Shown in pieces: positions 1-6,367 of a DNA stretch of 64,000 nucleotides. Positions within the stretch are counted from its first letter, which is position 1. The number at the start of each line of letters is the position of its first letter. The position numbers and the translations under genes are program-made. Source of the DNA: Owenweeksia sp965214115 (GTDB lineage Bacteria; Bacteroidota; Bacteroidia; Flavobacteriales; Schleiferiaceae); the NCBI GenBank assembly GCA_965214115.1, contig CBDCAU010000003.1, forward strand, positions 186,001 to 250,000. The letters run 5' to 3'. The notes beneath the pieces are model-generated. The model saw nothing but the letters and a program-made list of their open reading frames with translations, had not been told where the DNA came from and made no database searches.

Positions 1-737
1 TGCGCGATGACGTACAGCAACTTTTTCATATTGCGCTGGGTGGCGTGGTTCAGCTCTTCCACGACGGCGATATCTTTGGCCAACACCGTATCCACCGTGC
101 GTAACAGCCGCTGCGGATAGGCGCGCAGCCCTTCCTTGAAAAAGGGGAAATAACCGCTTTTCAAATATTTGCGGAAAGCAGAAAGTACATCCATTTTATC
201 GGAAATTTCTGCGGCAATCTTGGGATGGTTTTCCAAAATTTCACCGAGTTCAAACCTTGGGAAATCCACATTTTCTGAAAGGGAAAGAAACTCGCGGAAC
301 GACAGTCCGGCCAAGTTTTGCTCTACCGCGCGCCGCGACAAATCGGCTTGGCCTTCCACCAAATCTAAGATGGAGGAACCGGTGGCAACCATAAAAATAT
401 CCGTGAAACTGTCGTGCAGGTTTTTCAAATCTTTAGACCAAAAAGCGTAGCGGTGCACCTCGTCCAAGAAGAAATGGCGAACCCCTTTTTCATACAAGTT
501 TTCCACGGTTCTCACTAAGCGGTTTTCTTCGAAATAAAAATCATCGAGACTAAGGTAAATAGCTTGGCTTTCAATGGATTGGAGACGTTGTAACATCATC
601 GTGGTCTTGCCCGTGCCACGGTGGCCAAGAATGATATTGAGCCGCTGGCCCCAGTCCATCTCATCGTGTAAATACCGCTGGAAAGATGAAATTTTTTGTG
701 CTGCTTTGCGCTGCGAAAGTTGGATGAGCCTTTCCAT
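1..737 (-). CDS. AAA ATPase, DUF4143-type (AAA_14), C-terminus cut by window edge
   Basis: P-loop ATPase of the large bacterial and archaeal AAA_14/DUF4143 group, whose cellular role is not known. The visible 245 residues begin MERLIQLSQRK. They carry a Walker A motif GHRGTGKTT at about residues 38-46, a Walker B HFFLDEVH at about 88-95 and a sensor-1-like VATGSS at about 117-122. The C-terminal DUF4143 half lies outside the window. The start at 737 follows a TAATTTTG promoter box by about 20 nt. Three 29-bp direct repeats sit immediately upstream. A second member of the same superfamily lies at 13413-14537, also behind tandem repeats. Confidence 0.85.
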   Translation of the reverse strand, partial: MERLIQLSQRKAAQKISSFQRYLHDEMDWGQRLNIILGHRGTGKTTMMLQRLQSIESQAIYLSLDDFYFEENRLVRTVENLYEKGVRHFFLDEVHRYAFWSKDLKNLHDSFTDIFMVATGSSILDLVEGQADLSRRAVEQNLAGLSFREFLSLSENVDFPRFELGEILENHPKIAAEISDKMDVLSAFRKYLKSGYFPFFKEGLRAYPQRLLRTVDTVLAKDIAVVEELNHATQRNMKKLLYVIA

Positions 738-740
738 AAA

Positions 741-825
741 ATGCTTTTTGAAGAAAGCAAAATTACAAAATGCTTTTTAGAGAAAGCAAAATTGGGAAAT
801 GTTTTTTAGGGAAAGTAATTTAATC
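741..825. repeat. three 29-bp tandem direct repeats upstream of the ATPase gene
   Basis: Units begin at 741, 770 and 799 (ATGCTTTTTGAAGAAAGC..., ATGCTTTTTAGAGAAAGC..., ATGTTTTTTAGGGAAAGT...). Units 1 and 2 contain a short dyad GCTTT-N6-AAAGC. Unit 1 also carries, on the minus strand, the box TAATTTTG; unit 2 has CAATTTTG at the same place. The array therefore looks like a repeated promoter or operator segment. Confidence 0.75.
758..765 (-). promoter_or_regulatory. TAnnTTTG promoter box for the DUF4143-type ATPase
   Basis: TAATTTTG on the minus strand matches the Bacteroidota -7 consensus TAnnTTTG. It lies about 20 nt before the start codon at 737, inside the first tandem repeat. Confidence 0.5.
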
Positions 826-870
826 GTAATTGGGTAATTTGTAATTCGATTGCAATTCAGCGAGCAGAAA

Positions 871-900
871 ACCTTGCAGGTTTTCTTAAACCTGCAAGGT
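871..900 (-). terminator. 13-bp perfect inverted repeat, REP-like or terminator
   Basis: ACCTTGCAGGTTT (871-883) is exactly complementary to AAACCTGCAAGGT (888-900), with a 4-nt loop. Read on the minus strand the hairpin is followed by TTTTCTGC. It lies downstream of the TPM gene and could terminate it. The perfect symmetry also fits a dispersed palindromic repeat. Confidence 0.5.
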
Positions 901-945
901 CTCGAGACAATCGTAAATCAAAAATGGTAATTCGTAGATTTCTTT

Positions 946-1710
946 TTACCAACTCCCGCTTGCCCCGCCGCCGCCAAAACTGCCGCCCCCGAAACCTCCA
1001 AAACCACCGCCACCGCCGCCGAAACCGCCAAAACCGCCTCCCCGCCCCGAAGTGGGAAAGCCGCCAATCCAATAGCCACCACCGCCACGCCGCCCGCCGA
1101 ATCCACCCGTGCCGCCGCCTTTTCCACGGTTTTTAAAAATTAAAACCAACACCACCAGCAAAATCAGAAACGGCAACAACCGGCTTGGGTCTTTCAAGTT
1201 TCTGCGGTTTGGCCTCCCTTCAAATTCCCCCGCCAACAACTTGATTACCTGCGAAGTACCCTCGTCAATTCCCTTGTAATAATTCCCTTTGCGGAAAGCG
1301 GGCAAAACATATTCTTCGATGATTCTTTTGGAATAGGCATCCGTTAAGACCGGCTCCAGCCCGTAGCCGTTTTGGATGGCGACTTCTCGTTCGTTGGGCG
1401 CCACCAAAAAGACGAGGCCGTTGTCTTTGTTTCCGCGGCCCACGCCCCATTTTTCGCCCAGTTCGGCGGCGTACAGATTGATGTCCTCGCCCTGTAAATC
1501 TTTGACGGTAATCACCGCGATTTCCGTGGAGGTGGTGTCGCTGTAGCGCAACAGTTTCTGTTCCAGTTGCGCCTCCTCACTTTGTGAAAGAATATCTGCA
1601 AAGTCGTTCACCAAACGCGGCGGATTTTGCTTGTCGGGAAAACGGTCGCTTTTCTGCGAAAGCAAATTCAGCGAAAGCGAAACAAGAAAAACGGATAGAA
1701 AAACCCTCAT
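946..1710 (-). CDS. TPM-domain protein with glycine-rich tail (YgcG-like)
   Basis: Exported, membrane-anchored protein with a TPM domain (TPM_phosphatase, the fold shared with Psb32 and MOLO-1). The order is signal peptide (1-18), TPM domain about 31-155 including the conserved LVNDFADIL start and the NGLVFLVAP and IQNGYGLEP strands, one transmembrane helix at about 178-192, then a tail made almost only of Gly, Phe and Arg, ending in SGSW. This layout is usual for YgcG-like proteins. The gene ends 2 bp before the next TPM gene begins on the same strand, and a LemA gene lies nearby. TPM and LemA genes often cluster, which suggests a shared envelope role. Confidence 0.88.
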   Translation of the reverse strand: MRVFLSVFLVSLSLNLLSQKSDRFPDKQNPPRLVNDFADILSQSEEAQLEQKLLRYSDTTSTEIAVITVKDLQGEDINLYAAELGEKWGVGRGNKDNGLVFLVAPNEREVAIQNGYGLEPVLTDAYSKRIIEEYVLPAFRKGNYYKGIDEGTSQVIKLLAGEFEGRPNRRNLKDPSRLLPFLILLVVLVLIFKNRGKGGGTGGFGGRRGGGGYWIGGFPTSGRGGGFGGFGGGGGGFGGFGGGSFGGGGASGSW

Positions 1711-1712
1711 TT

Positions 1713-2156
1713 TCAGGATTTTGTGATTTGGTCGGGCAGTTCGTTGATGTCGTCGTCCGCGCGGGGAAAAAATTCTGCGAGGGCTTTTCCGGCCATCGAA
1801 ATTCCCGTAATCAAACCTTCTTTAAATTTCTTTTCGCGAAAAAGATTTTGCATTTTATCGCGGATTTCGTCCCAAAAATCATCCGGCGTTTTTTCGTCAA
1901 TCCCCTTGTCGCCGATGATGCAAAACTGATGCTCCACCACATCCAGATAAATCAGGACGCCGTTGCGCAGCGCGGTTTCGTCCATCCCACTTTCGTGGAA
2001 AATCCGCTCGGCGGTTTTGCGCGCGGGCTGGCCCTTTTGGTTTTGAAGGTGCACACCGATTTCGCCGGACGTGCGCATTTCCGCCGCCTTTATCGCGGCT
2101 ACGATTTCGGCTTCTTCAGCTTTGGTGAAAAATTGGGTGGGTTTTTCGCGGCGCAT
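1713..2156 (-). CDS. cytoplasmic TPM-domain protein
   Basis: A 147-residue protein without a signal peptide. It carries a second, shorter TPM-like domain: FFTKAEEAEIVAAIKAAEMRTSGEIGVHL is an amphipathic helix followed by the first strand, then DVVEHQFCIIGDKGID and IRDKMQNLFREKKFKEGLI. It lies 2 bp upstream of the exported TPM gene, so the two are almost certainly co-transcribed. Two TPM paralogues next to a LemA gene is a frequent arrangement in Bacteroidota. The biochemical activity is not established; phosphatase activity has been reported only for distant plant homologues. Confidence 0.85.
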   Translation of the reverse strand: MRREKPTQFFTKAEEAEIVAAIKAAEMRTSGEIGVHLQNQKGQPARKTAERIFHESGMDETALRNGVLIYLDVVEHQFCIIGDKGIDEKTPDDFWDEIRDKMQNLFREKKFKEGLITGISMAGKALAEFFPRADDDINELPDQITKS

Positions 2157-2216
2157 AAAAGATTTACGAATTATTCGATTTACGATTTACGATTGGGGCG
2201 GGGCCGTTGGGAAACT

Positions 2217-3191
2217 TCATTTCTGTTTCGCTTCTATTTCAGGCAGTTGCTTTTTGTATTCTTCTGCATCCCACGTCATTCCCCACCGAGAGACATAATC
2301 CCGCAAAGGGCCAAGGCCGACCGAGGCGCGCCGCTCGTCCACGTTTTCGGGGTTTATCAGTGGCAAAACATAGTATTCGCCAGTTTCATTGTCCCGCCCG
2401 ATTTGGCTGCCGTAAATCTGCTTTTCCTCTTTGCGCAGCGCCACGCGATCTTCCAAAAGCGCCAAGCTGCTTCCGCGCGCGTTCCCCTTTTCCACGGCTT
2501 CGCGCATCATCGGCAGGTAGTGCTCCTGCGTTTCCAAATCCGAATGCTGAATGACCAAGAAAAGCGTGGAACTTCCCTGCCGCCCAATGCTGTCCGGTCC
2601 CAGCCAGCCACGCTCATCCAGTATCTTTTTGACTTTCAAAAGGTTAATGGAATCTTTTACGCCAATGAGTTTCCAGTGTTCTCGAATTTCGTCCGATTGG
2701 CGGCCGTGCTTTTCTTCGATTTCATCGATTTGCTTGCGATACTTTTGGTCGTCTATATAAATAGTGTCCAAAATAGAGACCAGTTCTTTATCCAAATGAG
2801 CCTCAGCCTTTTCGCGGTTTTCGGCTACGATTTCGGCTATTTTTCCAAACCGCTCATCTTTGTGCAGGCTTTTCAAATCTGAGTCGGTCAAAAGATGGTT
2901 GACGTTGGAATAATTTCCTTTTTCGGCGATTTTAAAAAGCTGTACGAACGCGGAATTCGGTTTGCCCGCCAAGGCCCACGAACAGGCTACGTTGTAGCGG
3001 TCGCTGACCACGCCTCGGTTCCCAAAAGCAACAAAAGCCTCCGAATATTTTTGCGCTGATTTCAGGTAGTCTTCGCTTTCATACAAAGCCCACGCTTCTT
3101 TGATGAGTTCCGAATATTCTTCGGCACTTTGGGCGGATAAATCTTTGCTTATCCAAAAGCTAAAAATTATAAAGAAAAATAGTCTATTCAT
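2217..3191 (-). CDS. exported DUF6624-like protein with TPR-like N-terminus
   Basis: A 324-residue protein with a signal peptide (MNRLFFFIIFSFWISKDLSAQ). Next comes a TPR-like helical region at about 23-120 (ALYESEDYLKSAQKYSEAFV, NVACSWALAGKPNSAF). The C-terminal region, about 150-300, contains GWLGPDSIGRQGSSTLFLVIQHSD and LLEDRVALRKEEKQIYGSQIG, which I recognise as the DUF6624 pattern. The function is unknown. The signal peptide suggests a periplasmic protein. It stands 60 bp upstream of the TPM pair on the same strand and may belong to the same transcript. Confidence 0.75.
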   Translation of the reverse strand: MNRLFFFIIFSFWISKDLSAQSAEEYSELIKEAWALYESEDYLKSAQKYSEAFVAFGNRGVVSDRYNVACSWALAGKPNSAFVQLFKIAEKGNYSNVNHLLTDSDLKSLHKDERFGKIAEIVAENREKAEAHLDKELVSILDTIYIDDQKYRKQIDEIEEKHGRQSDEIREHWKLIGVKDSINLLKVKKILDERGWLGPDSIGRQGSSTLFLVIQHSDLETQEHYLPMMREAVEKGNARGSSLALLEDRVALRKEEKQIYGSQIGRDNETGEYYVLPLINPENVDERRASVGLGPLRDYVSRWGMTWDAEEYKKQLPEIEAKQK

Positions 3192-3367
3192 TTTTAATTT
3201 TCGATTTTACCTCCCCCGCCTCGTCCCGATAACTATCGGGACTCGGCACCCCCTCTAAGAGGGGGACAGTCCTCCGAACGACCGACCACCAGTTAAAAGA
3301 TTCACAGATTTTCAACGGCATTTTTATCACGCAAAGCCCTAATAACCAATAACATAATAACTAATAA
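3192..3367. repeat. intergenic palindromes: GTCCCGATA hairpin and C5/G5 hairpin
   Basis: The 176-bp gap between the LemA and DUF6624 genes contains the palindrome GTCCCGATAACTATCGGGAC (3223-3242; 9-bp arms, 2-nt loop) and the hairpin CCCCCTC-TAA-GAGGGGG (3249-3265). The first is of the kind dispersed through many Bacteroidota genomes. Either could end transcription, but neither is followed by a clean T-run. Confidence 0.6.
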
Positions 3368-3958
3368 CTAAAACTGCACCTCCGGCGCATCCTCGCTCCC
3401 CGCATCGGCCGTGAAATATCCCTTGTCGTCAAACCCGAACATCCCCGCCACAAAATTGCGCGGGAACTGTTTGATGTAAGTATTGAAATCGCGGACCACT
3501 TCGTTGAATTTCCGCCGCTCCACGCTGATGCGGTTTTCCGTGCCTTCCAGTTGCGATTGCAGTTCGAGGAAATTTTGGTTGGCCTTCAGGTTGGGATAAC
3601 GTTCCACCGTCACCAAAAGCCGGCTCAGCGCGCCGCTCAGTTGGCTCTGCGCCTGTTGAAATTTCTGCAATTGCGCGGGGTCGATGTTGTTGGCATCCAC
3701 TTGAATTGAAGTCGCCTTGCTGCGCGCCTCGATGACTTTCGTCAGCGTTTCCTGCTCGAATTCGGCGTAGCCTTTCACCGTGTTCACCAAGTTGGGGATG
3801 AGGTCGGCGCGGCGCTGGTAGCTGGTTTCCACGTTGGCCCATTGGCCGGCGGTGGCCTCCTGTTTCACCACCATATTGTTGTACATTCCTTTGAATTGGA
3901 AAAACAAAATCAGCGCGATAACACCGATTACGATTAGTGCGATGAGTCCCTTTTTCAT
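3368..3958 (-). CDS. lemA: LemA family protein
   Basis: A 196-residue LemA protein: one N-terminal membrane helix (KKGLIALIVIGVIALILFFQ) and a long helical extracytoplasmic domain. That domain includes the family motif at WANVETSYQRRADLIPNLVNTVKGYAEFE and the conserved core YPNLKANQNFLELQSQLEGTENRISVERRKFN. I chose the start at 3958 (MKKGL). The longer reading frame to 4102 adds 48 residues translated from intergenic repeat sequence with no family match. The LemA role is uncertain; proteins of this family sit in the membrane and often neighbour TPM genes, as here. Confidence 0.92.
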   Translation of the reverse strand: MKKGLIALIVIGVIALILFFQFKGMYNNMVVKQEATAGQWANVETSYQRRADLIPNLVNTVKGYAEFEQETLTKVIEARSKATSIQVDANNIDPAQLQKFQQAQSQLSGALSRLLVTVERYPNLKANQNFLELQSQLEGTENRISVERRKFNEVVRDFNTYIKQFPRNFVAGMFGFDDKGYFTADAGSEDAPEVQF

Positions 3959-4046
3959 TTTGATTGGATTTGAGAGCGCGAAGGTAAATTTTGCAAAGCG
4001 AAACCCACCAATTTGAAGGATTTCGATGCAAATGTCAAAATCTGGC

Positions 4047-4117
4047 GAATTTTGACGTTTGGCGGTTTTGGTGTCAAAATATCGAGAATTTTGACATTTC
4101 AAGATTTTGGTGTCAAA
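4047..4117. repeat. 39-bp tandem repeat (about two units) between the XRE and LemA genes
   Basis: Two units begin GAATTTTGACRTTT at 4047 and 4086, and each contains GTTTTGGTGTCAAA or ATTTTGGTGTCAAA. A partial unit (ATGTCAAAATCTGGC) precedes them. The array fills the gap between the stop of the XRE gene and the LemA start, ending right at that stop codon. Confidence 0.6.
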
Positions 4118-4639
4118 TCATTTCACCACAATCTCCAACTTTTTTCCCAATCCCGTTTCCACGATTTTACGCAGCGTCCCCAGTTCCACATCCGATTTTT
4201 CGTTTTCAATCCGTGAAATGTAAGTCCTTGATGTTCCGCTCATTATAGCCAGTTCTTTTTGGGTCAGTCCCGCTTTGGCGCGGGTTTCGCGAACCACTTT
4301 TCCAATCTTGGAAAGCAAGGGTGACTTCAGAGGCTTGCTATGTTTCCATAAGACATCCGCCCCAATTTCAAAGGGAACTTTTATTTTTTGGCCACTTTTA
4401 GTAGTAATAAATTGTTCCACATTGGACCAAGAAAGAGTATGATTTTCAAGTTTCGCTTTTCGTAGTTCCTTAGGATTTAATAAAATGGCGGGGGGAGAAT
4501 CTTCGCCAATCCCTGTTTTTCTAAATAAATCTTGAATTTCCAATTTCCGCAATTCTCCATTATTGAAAACCACCGAAACAACTAAGTTTTCAATGGAATC
4601 TATTTTCAAGATTCGCGGTACTCTTAAATTTTTTCTCAT
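4118..4639 (-). CDS. DUF2442-like domain fused to XRE-type HTH regulator
   Basis: A 173-residue protein. The N-terminal part, about 10-80 (ILKIDSIENLVVSVVFNNGELRKLEIQDLF), resembles DUF2442, a family linked to toxin-antitoxin-like pairs. The C-terminal part is a Cro/CI-type helix-turn-helix at about 113-165 (RAKAGLTQKELAIMSGTSRTYISRIENEK), expected to bind DNA. The start at 4639 overlaps the stop of the DUF4160 gene as ATGA; the upstream alternative at 4681 would read 14 residues inside that gene. The layout suggests an autoregulating antitoxin-like partner of the DUF4160 protein. Confidence 0.82.
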   Translation of the reverse strand: MRKNLRVPRILKIDSIENLVVSVVFNNGELRKLEIQDLFRKTGIGEDSPPAILLNPKELRKAKLENHTLSWSNVEQFITTKSGQKIKVPFEIGADVLWKHSKPLKSPLLSKIGKVVRETRAKAGLTQKELAIMSGTSRTYISRIENEKSDVELGTLRKIVETGLGKKLEIVVK

Positions 4640-4890
4640 CGTAATTCGGGATTTAGTTCGTAGAAAATCTGCAAAATCCAATCAGCATTTTCTTTCAGCC
4701 AAGCCATCGCTTTTTTGAGTTGCTTATTCGGTAAATGGCCTCGATAAATTTCAAACGTTTCAATCTCAATTAAAACCTCGAATTCATTGTATAAAGCGTG
4801 AATGTGCGGCGGGCGGTGGTCGCCATTGTAAACGTTGATTTTGATTCCGTCTAACCTATCAATGGTTGGCAAGGCTAATTTTTTTTGCAA
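4636..4890 (-). CDS. DUF4160 domain protein
   Basis: An 84-residue DUF4160 protein, recognised by INVYNGDHRPPHIHALYNEFEVLIEIETFEIYRGHLPNKQLKKAMAWL. The pattern of a basic loop with HRPPHIH is the family hallmark. DUF4160 genes commonly sit directly before DUF2442 genes, and here the pair overlaps by 4 bp (ATGA), so the proteins are probably made together. It is often described as a possible toxin-like partner, but no activity has been shown that I know of. Confidence 0.85.
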   Translation of the reverse strand: MQKKLALPTIDRLDGIKINVYNGDHRPPHIHALYNEFEVLIEIETFEIYRGHLPNKQLKKAMAWLKENADWILQIFYELNPELR

Positions 4891-4960
4891 ATGTACCTAA
4901 TTAGATACGACTTCTGAACTGTAGAATTCTAAGACCTGACTGAAAACCGATAACGGACAA

Positions 4961-5299
4961 CTACTCACCACCAAGCCCCCGCTTCATCTCCATCAGCGCT
5001 TGCCGGATATTTTTCAACCGCTCCACCACTTCCGCGTTTTTCGCCGAACCTTCGGGATTTTGCCGCAATTTGTCCTGCGCGCCTTTCAACGTAAAGCCGC
5101 GCTCCTTCACCAAATGGTAAATCAGCTTGAGGTTTTCAAAATCTTTGGGAGTGAAAAGACGGTTGCCCTTCTTGTTTTTCTTGGGTTTCAGGATGTCGAA
5201 TTCCTTTTCCCAAAAGCGTATGAGCGAGGTGTTTACGTCTAAAATCTTGGCCACTTCGCCAATCGACCAATAGCGTTTTTCAGAATCGGTTTCGGCCAT
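4961..5299 (-). CDS. MerR-family transcriptional regulator
   Basis: A 112-residue MerR-type regulator. The winged helix is at about 9-75 (YWSIGEVAKILDVNTSLIRFWEKEFDILKPKKNKKGNRLFTPKDFENLKLIYHLVKERGFTLKGAQDKL), followed by a short coiled-coil dimerisation helix. There is no effector domain and no cysteine cluster, so the signal cannot be predicted. Its start codon overlaps the stop of the M23 peptidase gene by one base (TAATG), giving a tight two-gene operon that is a common arrangement in Bacteroidota. Confidence 0.92.
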   Translation of the reverse strand: MAETDSEKRYWSIGEVAKILDVNTSLIRFWEKEFDILKPKKNKKGNRLFTPKDFENLKLIYHLVKERGFTLKGAQDKLRQNPEGSAKNAEVVERLKNIRQALMEMKRGLGGE

Positions 5300-6270
5300 T
5301 AGTCAAAAGATTGGTTGGGCTGGCTTGCCATTTCGATGACGGTGCTGAACTCCTCTGGCGAAAGTTCGCCGTAGTAGAAATTCACGGGATTTAGCACCCG
5401 CCCGTTGAAATGGACTTCATAATGCAAATGCGGTCCGCGGGAGCGTCCGGTATTTCCTACATAGCCGATGATTTCGCCGCGTTTTACCGTTTGCTCACGG
5501 CGCACATTATACTTGCTCAAATGCGCGTACAACGTCATATACCCATAGCCGTGGTCGATGCGGATATGGTTGCCGTAGCCGCTGCTGCGGTTGTCCGCGC
5601 GGATGATTTTTCCGTTGCCGGTGGCATAAATGGGCGTGCCGATTTCAGCCGAAAAATCCATCCCGTTGTGCATTTTGCGCGCCTTCGTAAAAGGATCTAC
5701 ACGGAAGCCAAAGCCCGAAGCAAGCCGCCTAAGACTCTCATTAGAAACGGGTTGAATAGCAGGAATCGCCGCCAGCAATTTGTTTTTGTCCTCGGCCATA
5801 TCCACGATGTCGTCAAAACTTTTGCTCTGCACGTACACCTGTTTTGTCAGCCGGTCCATTTTCTGCGCCGTCTCTTTGATGAGCTTGGAACTTTCAAAAC
5901 CTTGCAGGTTTTTGTAGCGGTTCGCGCCGCCAAATCCCGCTTTCCGAATGGAATTTGGAATCGGTTCGGCTTCAAAAACCACCCGATAAATTTCGTCATC
6001 CCTTTCCTGCAAATCTTCCAAAACGATGGAAAGTTGCTCCATCCGTTCGTTCAAAATGGCGTACTGGATTTCCATATTTTCCAGTTCCCGTTTCAGCCGC
6101 TTTTCCTTGGGAGAGTCGATGAGATTGTCGGCTATCAAATAAAAAACCGCGCCCAACAAAGCGGCGGTTCCTATATAAATAAAGGTGTTGCGGAGTTTTT
6201 GCCCCGTCCCTCTTTGGATTTTTCGGTACGAAAGTGTTTTCGGGTCGTAGTAATATTTGACCTTCGCCAT
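5299..6270 (-). CDS. M23-family peptidoglycan endopeptidase
   Basis: A 323-residue membrane-anchored LytM/M23 peptidase-like protein. It has a basic cytoplasmic N-terminus, one transmembrane helix at about 27-46, a coiled coil at about 55-85 (RELENMEIQYAILNERMEQL), then the zinc-peptidase domain. In that domain the metal-binding pattern is visible as HNGMDFSAEIGTPIYA, the strand YGNHIRIDHGYGYMTLYAHLS and the final HLHYEVHFNGRVLNP (HxH). All expected zinc ligands are present, so it should be active on cell-wall cross-bridges. I chose MAKVKYYY at 6270; the extension to 6378 would run through the promoter region shared with alaS. Confidence 0.92.
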   Translation of the reverse strand: MAKVKYYYDPKTLSYRKIQRGTGQKLRNTFIYIGTAALLGAVFYLIADNLIDSPKEKRLKRELENMEIQYAILNERMEQLSIVLEDLQERDDEIYRVVFEAEPIPNSIRKAGFGGANRYKNLQGFESSKLIKETAQKMDRLTKQVYVQSKSFDDIVDMAEDKNKLLAAIPAIQPVSNESLRRLASGFGFRVDPFTKARKMHNGMDFSAEIGTPIYATGNGKIIRADNRSSGYGNHIRIDHGYGYMTLYAHLSKYNVRREQTVKRGEIIGYVGNTGRSRGPHLHYEVHFNGRVLNPVNFYYGELSPEEFSTVIEMASQPNQSFD

Positions 6271-6335
6271 TATTGCTAATTTTGCGCGAATTGCAGGGCC
6301 GGCGCGTTTTTGCCAGCCATTCGCAAAACGGATTT

Positions 6336-6343
6336 CAAAAGTA
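6336..6343 (-). promoter_or_regulatory. TAnnTTTG promoter box for the M23-merR operon
   Basis: TACTTTTG on the minus strand, about 65 nt before the M23 start, in the 97-bp gap divergent from alaS. Its position inside the longer M23 reading frame supports the shorter start at 6270. Confidence 0.45.
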
Positions 6344-6367
6344 TCAAATAAACACTTTTTACTATAA

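Noticed and set aside
1584..2882. Long plus-strand open frame (432 codons)
   Set aside because: It lies antisense to two TPM genes and the DUF6624-like gene, which have signal peptides and family motifs. Its translation is rich in Phe, Arg and His with no domain.
3959..4102. N-terminal extension of LemA by 48 residues
   Set aside because: The extra residues are translated from the 39-bp intergenic repeats and precede a normal LemA N-terminus.
5893..5912. Copy of AACCTTGCAGGTTT inside the M23 gene
   Set aside because: It matches one arm of the hairpin at 871-900, but here it encodes part of KNLQGF in a normal coding stretch without the second arm. Probably chance or a codon-level coincidence.
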